NCBI GenBank assembly: GCA_963920765.1
Contig: OY987242.1
Coordinates: forward strand, 11,744,789-11,808,788
DNA length: 64,000 bases
Direction: 5' to 3'
DNA from: Ulota crispa
Taxonomy: Eukaryota; Streptophyta; Bryopsida; Orthotrichales; Orthotrichaceae
The notes beneath the pieces are model-generated. The model was not told the origin of the DNA, did not search any database, and saw nothing but the letters and a program-made list of their open reading frames with translations. The position numbers and the translations under genes were made by a program. Positions 48,859 through 59,460 of this stretch are shown in pieces. Positions within the stretch are counted from its first letter, which is position 1, and every line of letters begins with the position of its first letter.

Positions 48859-49748
48859 AGGCCCATTTACAATTTTACACTAACTTACTACAAACTTACT
48901 ACAGTGCTGACCAAGGGCTCTCACCAAGGCATTTGGAGCATTGTGATTGGAAGAGAAGAAGGGGTTGATCCAAGTTTACTTTGCACTAACCCTCATATAT
49001 GAAGTGACTTGAACTCAAAATGGATGAAAAAATGACATGGAATCTTACATATCTTTAAAATGGATACAGTTTCATGTTCACTTAGATTTTGCAGGGAGGC
49101 AACTGATCTTTAGGGTGATCAAACCATCCTAAGAAAGTTAATTGGTTTGTTTCTGTTGATCTTTAATGCAATTTTTTAATTGAAATGTTGTTTTACTATT
49201 GTTTTATTGTATTGAACATAGCTTTTATTATTAAAATGTTGTTATATCGTATTGAATGCATCTTTGTTGCAATAAATGCAATTTCCATGCAATAAAAAAA
49301 CCTGATAAATTTTTGTATTGTAGTAAATGAATTTTAGTATTCATTATCATGTTTATGTTAATTCCGCTGTAAAAATACACTAAAGTAGTGACATGGTCAT
49401 TTGTATAGTATTTTCCTTTTTATACTATTGACTAAAGCTTGAAGAGTAACTTTGGACTCTTATTAATAACAAGTTTCTTCCTATATTTGTTGACATCCTA
49501 GTTTTTGAAGCTTTACTAAGAGGTGAGAAGAAAAGAGAGAGGAGAAGAAGAAAAAAAAGTTCAGAGAGAATAGATTAAATGATGAGCCTATTTTTTTAGT
49601 CTCTAATACACGTGTATGAGTTCATATTTTATTATTAGAGGTGACTAATTAATGATAGAATTGGCTCTTTGTCAACAATTCTTGACCAAGAGCCATGACA
49701 TAAGAATCATTTCAGCGAGCTCCTAGTCATCACTGTAAAATGGCCCTC
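48857..49748. mobile_element. TIR element, family S copy 2
   Basis: The left end is AAGGCCCATTTACAATTTTA and the right end CATCACTGTAAAATGGCC. It is homologous inside to 967-2112 but lacks the family B MITE, so it serves as an unfilled comparison for that insertion. It directly abuts the family L element. Confidence 0.6.
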
Positions 49749-50340
49749 ATAGCAAACTTCTATGGGGCTCACAGCAAAAAAACCAGTAAACAAAAAACAG
49801 GTTAATAATGTAACGCATTTTGTTGTTTTTGAGTTTTACAATCCCCAACTGATATAAAATTGAAGATGAACTGAACAGTATTAAATAGGGGCAAATTTTT
49901 CTTTCTAATTTGATTGCATAACGAGTTGTACTCGAATCAATTATCATTTTCTTTTGCTTCTTCTTAGAGACATTTCACACATTTCAAGTCTCAAATTCTA
50001 CTAAATTTTCAAATCACTTGGTTGAGAGGTCGAAAAGTTGGACACAAGGTGTATGTTGTGTCCAAGTTCACTGAGTTTACTTCGAGATGCATACATGACA
50101 GTATCTTTTGAAAATTTGGCTTCATGAAAGTTAAGCTTTGTCTTCAGGGCTGGGTCTTGCTAAAACACAAATCCAACTTGGGGGCAAGGTCCAATTGTTT
50201 TTGTTGGATACAGTATTTATAAATTTCTTTATTATGTATTTTCATATATTTTTCACTCATTACAGCCAAAGAAAACTGGGATCTTTTGACTTAGGACTTG
50301 TAGAGCTTAAACATGATTTACTTTGTTTTGTGTTATCTAT
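49749..50340. other. AT-rich intergenic, nothing recognised
   Basis: No supported gene or repeat. Confidence 0.4.
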
Positions 50341-50668
50341 TAGGCTTGGTTCAAACTACCAGCTAGACAAAGTTTTGCAACGAAGTGGCAAAACTGGGAC
50401 CCTTGCTGGTGATTTGGCTGCCAGAAAAGTTTTTGTGTAATTGTGTGTCATCCAAGAGTGTGCCCTTGCTAGACAAGTTTGGTAAGACCCTTGGAGCAGG
50501 CCCTAGAATCTGCATCTTGGTTGCTGACGTGACTATATTGATTGGTGAAGATGGATGTAAAAGTATTGTACAAACCTACAGTCTAAACCCAACAACAATC
50601 AAAACTCAAATTTCAACCAATGACGTTCAAGAATTTTTTGGCCAATCGCTAGTCTGAATTGGGCCTTA
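50341..50668. mobile_element. TIR element of about 330 bp
   Basis: AGGCTTGGTTCAAACTACCA at the left and the inverted partner TCTGAATTGGGCCTTA at the right give an imperfect TIR (AGGC-CA-TTCA-ACTA). The interior is GC-richer than the flanks. The open frames over it (up to 100 codons) look like by-products. Confidence 0.45.
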
Positions 50669-51354
50669 TACATCAACCAAAGATTGAATCATATGATATT
50701 TTTACTGTAAACTTGATGGAAAGCCTAAAGTACTCTGCTTTTTGAGCTCTTCTCGTAATTAGTGTTTACTAGAAGAATTAACTTAGTTGTATTCATTTTT
50801 AATACATTCCGAAGTCAATACTCCAGGTTGATACCTTCAAGTGGACTTGGTATTGTTAACAAAATCCACGTCAACCTTTCTTGTCATATGTGTAGTATAC
50901 AAATTGTGATATTCATCTCCGCCAATTTCAATGTTTATGGGTTGATGGCAGTGGACCAGTGGCTATAAAGAACACTCAGATTCAATTCACAGAATTTACA
51001 AACATTTCACTACCCTTTGAAAGCAGTCAAAGTGCTCTTCGTACACAAAGTTCTAACTCTAAGCATTTTGGCATCAAAGAGGGAACTTGAAAGGAATTTT
51101 TGAAGAGGCAAAAAAATATGAAGGACAAAATCGTTTAGTACGGCCACATCACTTCCTGGAGATTCCCACTATTAAAACAATGACATGTCAATTGTCAATA
51201 CACCAGTATTACTCCCGCTTTGTGGCAGGAGTGTGGGACACCTTGGTTTCCAACGATGATGTTTCAAGCGGAAACTAGTGTGAAAGAGGCTGGACATCTA
51301 CATGGGATCAGAAAGTGTGAACGCCTTTCGCATGACATCGTTGATGTCTCTAAT
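50669..51354. other. Intergenic, nothing recognised
   Basis: Short frames only, with no family resemblance. Confidence 0.4.
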
Positions 51355-51893
51355 TCTCTACCCTAAATAAGGTTACCTTACCCAAATAATTTACCTCATG
51401 ACTCATTGCTTGGCCACTTGTAAGCGTATGCAACTATTTTAATACTAGGATTCACATGGTTTACAACTTGGATGGTGTCAATTTGATTTTTTACAACTTT
51501 GTTGTTGTTGTCAAGCCCTTAAAATTGATTTATGACAATAAATAGTTATAAAAACTACTGTAAATATCAAATTTATTAAATTGGGGAAAAGATACATTTT
51601 GGGACTTCTAAATTTTACATTTTTTAGATTATTTTGGTGATGTAGAGTGAATTGTATGATTATTTCTTCAAGATTTTACATCAATGATACATGATTTTGA
51701 AGAAATTATACTAAAACTCACTTTAAGTTGCCAAAATTCTCTCACGAATGCAATATAATTTAATAATCCCAAAATGTATATTCTTCCCCATTTAACCGTT
51801 TGTAGTAGCAATATGTATTTATTTAGTGTAAAATGTTTAGTGCAAAATGTCAAGAAATAAGTGTGGGGCAATCTAAACGCCGTAGTCAGTTGT
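51355..51893. mobile_element. MITE family G, copy 4, split by a family B-like MITE
   Basis: The left part shares AAGGTTACCTTACCCAAATA and TTTACCTCATGACTCATTG with copies 2 and 3. The right part shares AATAAGTGTGGGGCAATCTA. The interval 51562-51797 is a separate TIR element. Confidence 0.55.
51562..51797. mobile_element. Family B-like MITE, nested
   Basis: The left AAATATCAAATTTATTAAAT and TGGGGAAAAGATACATTTTG are matched by the inverted AAAATGTATATTCTTCCCCA near the right end. It resembles the copy at 60431-60683. Confidence 0.55.
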
Positions 51894-53005
51894 GTAGCCG
51901 CAAGCTGCTTCGATTCCATGGATAGACATGCGCAAAGAATCTAGTTAGGGAGATACCGACGATCTTCGAGCTAGCCTGGCTGCATCGCAACGATGATGAC
52001 GCTGCATGTCTTGGTAGTCGGACAAGGCCCAACTCCGAGACCACCTTGCACTATAAATTCTTCTCTTCATGTTCCACGAAGACCTTTCTTGCCCGTTTCT
52101 TTGCGCTGTAGTGGAGGAGAGCGCACTTCTGGACTGAGAGGTTGTCATGTGCATTGTTGTGGCTGACTCTGTAATTCTGCTTTTGGATTCAGCTAGGTCT
52201 TCAGTACGTCTACCTAGTTTGTGACCTTGCCTTTTGAAGTCAGAGCTAGTAAGGGCATTGAAGTGCGTCTATGAAGGAGACAGTACCAGCGACGCACCAA
52301 GTAGTTTGCTGCTAGAGAGATGCGTCGCTGCCATGTTGCATGGCGCTTTTTTAAAATTAAGCCTTACTGAATCTTGCGAGAAGAGGCTGCGTGCGCGGAG
52401 GGTGATCGTGGACTTAATCAGCGCGCCGATGGAGGGTCTTTCCGGGAGTCCGAAATTGCGAATGCCTACTCATCTGTATGAAATCATTAAAATCCATGAC
52501 TTTAATACCGTAATGTGCCGGTTTGATAATTATGTTGCGTTTTAGAAGAGTTTTCGGGGCCTTGCCATCTCGGTCATGAAGTCGTGTACAAATTTGTAAT
52601 AACTTGTGACTGTGTCTTAAGAATATGCAGAATTGCAAATCCCGTGTTGCTTTAACGCAGACGGCTTGTGGGTGGTATATAGGAGACACCGTAATCCGTT
52701 TCTGCTTGCACGTTAGACCTAAACGAGGGATCTTGAGAAATGCCTTTAAACATTCGTGCCAGTTACTAACAGTCACATTGATTCGGTTAAAACCTACAAT
52801 GCTGCGAGAATAGAAAATTGTAATTGTGTTTCAGTACTTAAGTCTATATCAAATGCCGGTTAAAAGTTTGCTCTCTCGTGCGAAAAGTCGGTGCATTAAA
52901 GTCAGCTGGCCCATTGTTTTGCTTGCGAAACGTTCCCGGATCGTTTTCATGCTATAATGTAACCGATGAACATTGGCATTCATTTGATTCGAGTAGGCCC
53001 CCCTT
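51894..53005. other. GC-richer, gene-like stretch without recognisable product
   Basis: From about 51900 to 52560 the sequence is GC-rich with CG dinucleotides. The plus-strand frame 52234-52545 (103 codons) and others resemble no known protein. It may be leader or promoter sequence of the small gene downstream, a non-coding transcript, or an old gene. The 16-bp phrase CATTTGATTCGAGTAG at 52981-52996 recurs at 53336-53351. Confidence 0.35.
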
Positions 53006-53256
53006 GCATATCACAGGGAGCGTATATAAATCCCCGTGAGCATCGAATTACAGTGGTTCCTCTGTGAGGTTCAACTTTTTCTTGTGTAAATTTTTTCTTA
53101 GTCTCAACTTTTTCAGTGTCAAATCTTTTGTATTTCAACACTAAAAAAGTTGAGACTAAAAAAAGATTTATACTAGAAAAAGTTGAACCTCACAGAGGAA
53201 CCACTATAATTCCCCATGAGCATCACGGGGATTAATATACCCTCTCTGTGTATGAT
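53006..53256. repeat. 250-bp hairpin-forming insertion in a promoter
   Basis: The outer arms GCATATCACAGGGAG and CGTATATAAATCCCCGTGA are paired with the inverted TCACGGGGATTAATATAC and CTCTGTGTATGATA. The inner arms from 53052 (AGTGGTTCCTCTGTGAGGTT) pair almost perfectly with those ending at 53205. The unit lies about 60 bp upstream of the TATA box of the small gene and carries its own TATATAAA. A MITE is the simplest explanation. Confidence 0.75.
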
Positions 53257-53316
53257 ACCATTGTCATATGAGATAAAACACGTGACTATCTCCGGACGCT
53301 CCAGTAGTTTTTCCCC

Positions 53317-53324
53317 TATAAAAA
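53317..53324 (+). promoter_or_regulatory. TATA box of the small two-exon gene
   Basis: TATAAAAA within CCCCTATAAAAAGGGG, itself a short palindrome, 175 bp upstream of the ATG at 53492. The predicted start of transcription is near 53345-53355, at the second copy of CATTTGATTCGAGTAG. Confidence 0.75.
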
Positions 53325-53491
53325 GGGGTTTCTCACATTTGATTCGAGTAGAATAAAGCAGATTCTAAAGGTTTCGTTGTCCTCTAAGCTCACTCTAGTG
53401 AGATTATTGGAGAATTCATCGACAAGCGGTACACAATATCTTCGTCCGAGTCCCTCTTTTTCTAACTTACCCTGAAAGATTTCCGGAGTAC

Positions 53492-54068
53492 ATGACTAGT
53501 CTTTCGCAGCTCGAGAATAGGTAATTGTGAGGATTTCTTAATGCATTTGCGCTTGGCTGACATATAATCCTCACTGCGTGCTCACTGTCCGTGCAGCTAT
53601 TCCAGGGAAATCGAACGGCCGAATGTGGGACGGAGGCACGGGTACCTCGTGCTGATGCCAACCATATGCGAACACAAGGAGTTTCACCAGGAGGAGTATT
53701 ACCAGAGGACCATCTGCCATTCAAAGCTTCTCAATACTCGTCGGTGCACACCCAGCATCCACACCAAGCTCATCCAACGCTTTGAAGAAGACGAGGGCCC
53801 AGAGGAGGAGCGGCCACTCCTAAGCGATTCTAACAAGCAGGCGAAGGAGAAATCGAAGCATAAACGGAGCAAGATATGGAAGATGCGGGTGAGAATCGCA
53901 TGGCTACCACGTACTCGTCATCGAGCGAGCCTCAGAGCAGGCGTTAAGCTCTTCTCGCCCTTCTTTCTGATGAGGAAAATGCGAGATGTGTACGTCCGAG
54001 CTCTAAAGAATGTGGGGGCGAAGGTCAACCACGGAGCTTGGCATTCCGTGGGCGCTCGGGCCATGTAA
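53492..54068 (+). CDS. Small basic protein of unknown function
   Basis: Two exons: 53492-53520 (MTSLSQLEN-) and 53597-54068, joined in phase by GAATAG|GTAATT and GTCCGTGCAG|CTATTC, giving 166 residues. I do not recognise the family with confidence. The N-terminal third contains GRRHGYLVLMPTICEHKEF. The middle is acidic (FEEDEGPEEERPLL), followed by a lysine/arginine-rich stretch (KQAKEKSKHKRSKIWKMRVR) that could be a nuclear signal. The C-terminal part has LFSPFFLMRKMRDVYVRALK, faintly like a motif (KMRDAYV-type) of short plant-specific proteins. No signal peptide or membrane segment is visible. A TATA box sits 175 bp upstream. GC content is higher than the surroundings. A start at the in-exon ATG 53655 (138 codons including stop) is possible if the upstream exon is untranslated. 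Confidence 0.7.
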
Positions 54069-54701
54069 CTAAATGCGAGCTCCTCCCGAACAAAGACCGA
54101 GGATCAGATGAAGGACTGTTGTGCCTCCCAACAGAGACTTACTGCAGGAGCTGGTTTTACTGCATCCCAATCCGTATGGTTTTAATATAGTTTCCTGCAA
54201 TCTTTTTGTGCATGGCTTGGATTTCCGTCGTCTCACCTGAGAGTTTTGCGTCTGGCGATGGTGAGCGGAGATCGGTGAGATGACGACAGCGTTAGTTATG
54301 GATGAGAATTGTGGATGCATGCTAATTGCCATGTACGCACAAGGATGTTGCCATGTTGGTGGTGCGGCATTAGGGTTGTCAGACTTTGCGATTCCTGCAT
54401 TGCAATTTGCAGGGTTGTTTCTAGATACAGTGGGCACTATGCCATTGATTTTGGTCCAGACCCCATTGCAGAGTTTTGGAACGCAGGTCTCAAATTGGCT
54501 TCTTGTAAGTTTCAAAATTGCAATTTTTCCAATCTTATTGAATATGGTGTTCTTAACTTCTTATTAGATTATACTTCCGTTTCCATGAATATGGATATGG
54601 GAGTTTCTTGCAGACTAATATACCTGACTCCTTCTTTTTAACTTGTAAATTCATTCTACAGAAACGGATGTGGAAATGCAACATGTGCCTAATTCTCCTA
54701 T
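54069..54701. other. Downstream flank of the small gene
   Basis: GC-richer to about 54480 and probably its 3' untranslated region. Overlapping frames on both strands (up to 148 codons) contradict each other and resemble nothing. Confidence 0.4.
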
Positions 54702-54962
54702 AACACCATGTTCGTTAAATTGGGAAAAACGGAGGACTGGTACTTTGTACTCCACTTTAAATCCAAAAATTTACCTTAAACCAGACTAAAAAGTATCATA
54801 TTCAATCTAAGTCACTAAGATTTTTTCCCTTTGCAAATTTCTCCTCTCAAATGAGGCCACATGTACCAAAAAAACGCTGTGAGCTCAGTTTTAGGTAAAT
54901 CACCTAAAACTTTCAGAAGTCCCAAAATGTACTCTTTTGCTCAATTTAGCAAATATAATGTT
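54702..54962. mobile_element. MITE family B, copy 3
   Basis: The ends AACACCATGTTCGTTAAATT and CAATTTAGCAAATATAATGTT (tail) are inverted partners. The interior GCAAATTTCTCCTCTCAAAT matches copy 2 and, inverted, copy 1. The target duplication is no longer clear. Confidence 0.7.
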
Positions 54963-55324
54963 CGATTCTATGCCTTGTGATTCATATTGACAAAATCAGA
55001 ACTCGAGGTAGAGTATGTGGTCAATCCCACTCCCCCTCAATCCCCTCCCCCTCCTAATGTTTATATCCACTTTTATAAAATATATACACTTTTGCATAAA
55101 AAGTTGTAGAGATTGGATAATGCTGCTTCACTACCTCATGTAAGAAAATGCAAACAAATAAACAAGGCATCTACTTCCGGTACACGTAGTGTTGTCACTA
55201 GAGTTTCTCTTTCACTACTCGTGCTTCCCACAGAAGGCATGCCTGTTTGGCACAACCAGATGAGTGTATAAGCAGTACCAACAAGATCAGTCTGACTATT
55301 TAAACTCGCTAATCGTCATATTAA

Positions 55325-56227
55325 CCCTTTAGAGACCACCAAACCATATTTTGGTTCGGGAGACTAGTTTTTGGCCAGTAAAATCGCTCAACAATCTGGA
55401 AAATGATTTTGAAGAATGCTTGTGATCACAAGAATTTTGCATTCAACCCAAAAAATGACAATAGAATCGGATATGGGAGTTAATAAATAATGGTGTTTAT
55501 ACATCATGGCCTCAAAATACGTATCTATATTTGATCAAAGATGGATCAAAGCAACAACACAATACATCAAACATCTAAGAAGAATGCCACATTTTAATTG
55601 TGCAATCTTAAAAAACTTCAAATTATTCAAGAACTATGCTTTTATTGTTTCTCTATACAGTAGTTGTACAATTGTACTATTTGAGAATCCATTGAAATGA
55701 TGCTATCATTTTATTTAAACAAAAGTTCATCCTACATTTAAGGCCAATTTTTGATTGCTTTCACCGATTGGATTTTCAATAACAAATTTCAAATTTCTTG
55801 TAGAACCATTTTAGGGTAGCAAAGAAAATGAGATTTTTGACCCTTTTTGTCCACTTAGTTACACCTTGTGATTGCTATTTTTGTTTATTTTGAGTGAAAT
55901 TAGTCTTGTTGAAAAGGTGGGAAACCCTGCTTTCTAGAAATGTAAGGCTCTTTTCAATCAAAACTTGCATGAAGCGCTACCATTCAAAACTACACAAGCA
56001 TGAAAAACTAAAGGTTTTCCATATACGGCTCATTCAATCATTATAATATTTCACCTTCAATGATAAATCTAGTTGAAATTTTGATGCATTGCAGCAAACA
56101 AGGTGTCCTTCACATTTATACAATTGGATTATTCAAATTGGGTCCATATTTGTTTCAAATGCACATCTAATCTTACTGCCCCGGTTTCTAGTGGATTTTG
56201 GGAAAATGCGTGTTGGTCTTTAAAGGG
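55325..56227. mobile_element. TTAA-flanked TIR element with a variant TIR, copy T9
   Basis: TTAA (55321-55324) is followed by CCCTTTAGAGACCACC. The right end is TTGGTCTTTAAAGGG and then TTAA (56228-56231). The length is 903 bp. It has no coding capacity. Its interior does not match the main family, so it is a separate subfamily with the same target rule. Confidence 0.75.
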
Positions 56228-56231
56228 TTAA

Positions 56232-57828
56232 TCAGTTCCTAACATAAACTCAAGGGAAGTTTTCTGTTTCTTTATCTTCCAATGTCCAACATGACATTGC
56301 CTCTGCAAGGCTGAGTTGAAAACATATCACAATTTCCAACACCTCATCATAATGTCTTCTCAACTTTTAGTTTCACTTACACAAAAAAAGATGTAGGGAA
56401 TGGACAAATGCTAAGCCTCCTCTCAACTTCTAATCTCATTTTCATAAAAATTCATGTGGACGTAAAGCATGCGTCCAACACTCAAACCTACATGGCAACC
56501 TCCTTCCCTCTTGAATCTCTGTTTTTTTATTCATAAAAATGAATATCACTACATGGAATCAAGCATGTGCCCACCTCCACCTTGGTCTCTAATTTCAGTT
56601 TTACAAAAATTATATGTAAAATCATATATATACACGCCATGGTTGTCACATTGGGCCACCCATCCATCTGCCTGATGAGGTCATGGTTTGTTTGATGAAG
56701 AGAACTCATAATTGACTTTTAAAAATGGTACAAAATGATATAAAAAACTTACTTTGTACATGCTAGCAACACTCATTGTTGCCAACATGAAGTCAAAATG
56801 TGGATTCAAAAGCCATATCACTTAATAAAAATGAAAATGAAAAATTGATTCTTCCAATTTTATGGGGAAAAACTCTAAAACTAACCAGCGGGTGGACATG
56901 TCTTTTTAGGGAATTTGGGCGGTCCGCATGTGTTATCCAACAGCCTAAAGTTGCCCAAAGTAACAACCCTAATTATATGCTTAGCTTTTTTCAAATTAGA
57001 TAAAAGGTGCCATATTGTCATCAACAATTATTCAGTGTTTTTTAACATTGAAAGTTTAAAACCGTAGAATACTAAAATATATCTTAATTCATATTATAAG
57101 TATTTATTTAAGGTGGCCAATATTAACTGTTATCTTTATTAACAGTATTTTTCTTTTTCATTCACCATGCAAATCTTTACAATCCATTCAACATCTTGCT
57201 CAATTAAAACAAAACTCAAATAAGCACAAGATGTATTTAAAATATATAGAGTAGCAACAAGTACAAGGATTAGAATTCAAATCCTATCTTTGTTTTTGTT
57301 TTTGTTTTGTTTTTTTTTGCCATATCCACAATATTTATCCACCTCCAAGGCTCCAACGGCTTCCCTCAGTAGATGCCTTTCTGAAATAAATCCTCAATAT
57401 CTTTCATATTTCTCAACAAAAAAATTTGCATCATATATTCATATCAGCGTATGCATTGAAAAGATATTTTTTTTTTGCGTCTAACGACTTAAACTTGCCT
57501 TCTTTCTCTCAACACTGAATCCATCCACAACGTGGAATTGAAGATCAAGATTGCCATTCGAAAGGGAGCAACTGTCTTGTTGCAATTTTAAAATCTAACG
57601 GAAGTTTTTGTAATTTCATGACTGCATGACTTTGATTTCATTATACGAGTGTCAAAAAAAAATTGCTTGAAAACAGCAGAGAATCAATTAAACACGATTT
57701 GGAATATTTTTTATTTATGAATTGTGTATAAGAAATATGTAACATTCACTGCAAAGTGCAAACATGCTATTCATTTCAAAAATATGAAATTGTGTTTTCA
57801 TATATATTTATCAATGCCACAAATGATT
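56232..57828. other. AT-rich intergenic, nothing recognised
   Basis: Short frames only. A T-rich run lies near 57280-57320. Confidence 0.45.
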
Positions 57829-57832
57829 TTAA

Positions 57833-58547
57833 CCCCTAAAGGACCAACTGTCCCCTCGGGCGACGAATTGATTTCGGGCATGTACCTAGGGTTAATTTAC
57901 TTTTTGTGATTTTTTGAAACTTTTATTGAAGGTGTGGAACTCAAATATCTACGTGGGTATCTATTTTTTTCTTCATTCTGACATTTATTAAAGAAGTTTA
58001 AAATGAATTTCCAAAAATAAGCAAGATCGGGTAGTCCAAAACTTCTTTAAAATTGCATTTAAAAAAAATTAAAAAATGAAATAGGTTCTTTAGACTTATA
58101 TATACATAGGAAGCTTTGAATTATTCAATTTTGATTGATGAGATGAAAGTTATAAGAAGTTTTTGTTTGCGGGTAGGTAAGGTTTCTCTCAAAACCACAC
58201 CTACCCACAAACAAAAACTTCTCATAACTTTCATCTCATCAATCAAAATTGAATGATTCAAAGATCTCTATGTATATATAAGTCTAAAGAACCTATTTCA
58301 TATTTTTATTTTTTTCAAAAACAATTTTTAAAGAAGTTTTTGGGTTGCCCGATCTCGCCCGTTTTTTAAAAAGTCATTTTTAACTCCTTCAATAAATGTC
58401 AAAATGAAGAAACTACAGATACCCACATAAATCTTTGAATTCCCCATCATCCATAAAATTTTCAAAAAATCAGACAAAGTAGTTTAACCATAGACACATG
58501 CCCAAAACCCCATTTATCCCCAAAACGGGGGCTTGATCCTTTAGGGG
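57833..58547. mobile_element. TTAA-flanked element, foldback form, copy T7
   Basis: TTAA (57829-57832) is followed by CCCCTAAAGGACCAACTG. The right end is TTGATCCTTTAGGGG and then TTAA (58548-58551). The length is 715 bp. The two halves are reverse complements meeting near 58185, where AACTTTCATCTCAT and its complement lie either side of the short loop. It is thus an inverted pair of left ends of the main family. Confidence 0.85.
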
Positions 58548-58551
58548 TTAA

Positions 58552-59460
58552 TACAACATACCTTTATCATTTTTGTTGTTCATCCCCTCCGCAACTTTTG
58601 GATTACCTCCTGTAGCAGAGGTAATTACTTACAACACGTGCCTAGTAAATGTAAGACCTTCAAACTTACACAATAAACACATGCCCTTTTTGAGAATTTT
58701 CAATCCTTCAACACGTTACACAAGCACTCGGGTTGGTTATATTTATCGGCCTTTATAACTTAAAAAATCTTATAACTACTGCATTGTCCAAATAGGACCT
58801 TCTTTGGTACATTTGAAGCCTCTTTCACTTTTTTAACAAAAGAAAAATCTGTGTTTTACGTTTTATTATAATAACCACATTGAAGGGTAGTCGTACGAAA
58901 CATTTCACTCTATTTAGTTTTAGATTATTCTAAGTTGTTTGTTGGAGCACTTTTAAAGCATAAAGTTTGGAGTAAATATTCATTGCAGCCAAAATACACA
59001 GAGAAGGTACAAATGCCGGATTCTAAGCATATCCTGGTTTTAGATTTAGATAGAAAATCATGTAAGGTGAGAATTTGTTGCTTTCTAAACTTTCCTACTT
59101 AGTGATCTATTCTAGGCTTGATCTTTCAAAGCTACAATCTTTCTAGGAGTGGAATCGTTTATCAATTTTTATGTATTTGAAAACAATCTTTCTAATTTCA
59201 AACATTCACAAAAAATATAATCTAGAAAATGGAACAAACGATACAATTATTTATTTTTGAAACCACCTTCAAATTTTTGTGTTAGTTTTAAATGTTACTA
59301 CCTTAGTGTGTTATTCTAAGTAGCATGCAGTAGCTAGAAATTTAACACATTTGTCAAGTCTTGAACAAGGAGATTGTTGATTTACCTTGGTTCTAGAAAG
59401 AAAATGAAACTCTTCTTCTTGTTGTATATTTTTGCTAGATTGGCCCTAATTGCATTTTTG
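58552..59460. other. Downstream flank of the CER3-like gene
   Basis: AT-rich. The part nearest 59460 is expected to hold the 3' untranslated region. No other gene was recognised. Confidence 0.4.

Noticed and set aside
52234-52545. A 103-codon plus-strand ORF in a GC-rich stretch
   Set aside because: It has no recognisable motif and no clear promoter, so it is kept only as part of a GC-rich region.
54069-54567. Opposed ORFs of 148 (minus) and 95 (plus) codons
   Set aside because: They overlap each other on opposite strands, lack splice or promoter signals and have no family resemblance. They are better explained as the 3' flank of the small gene.
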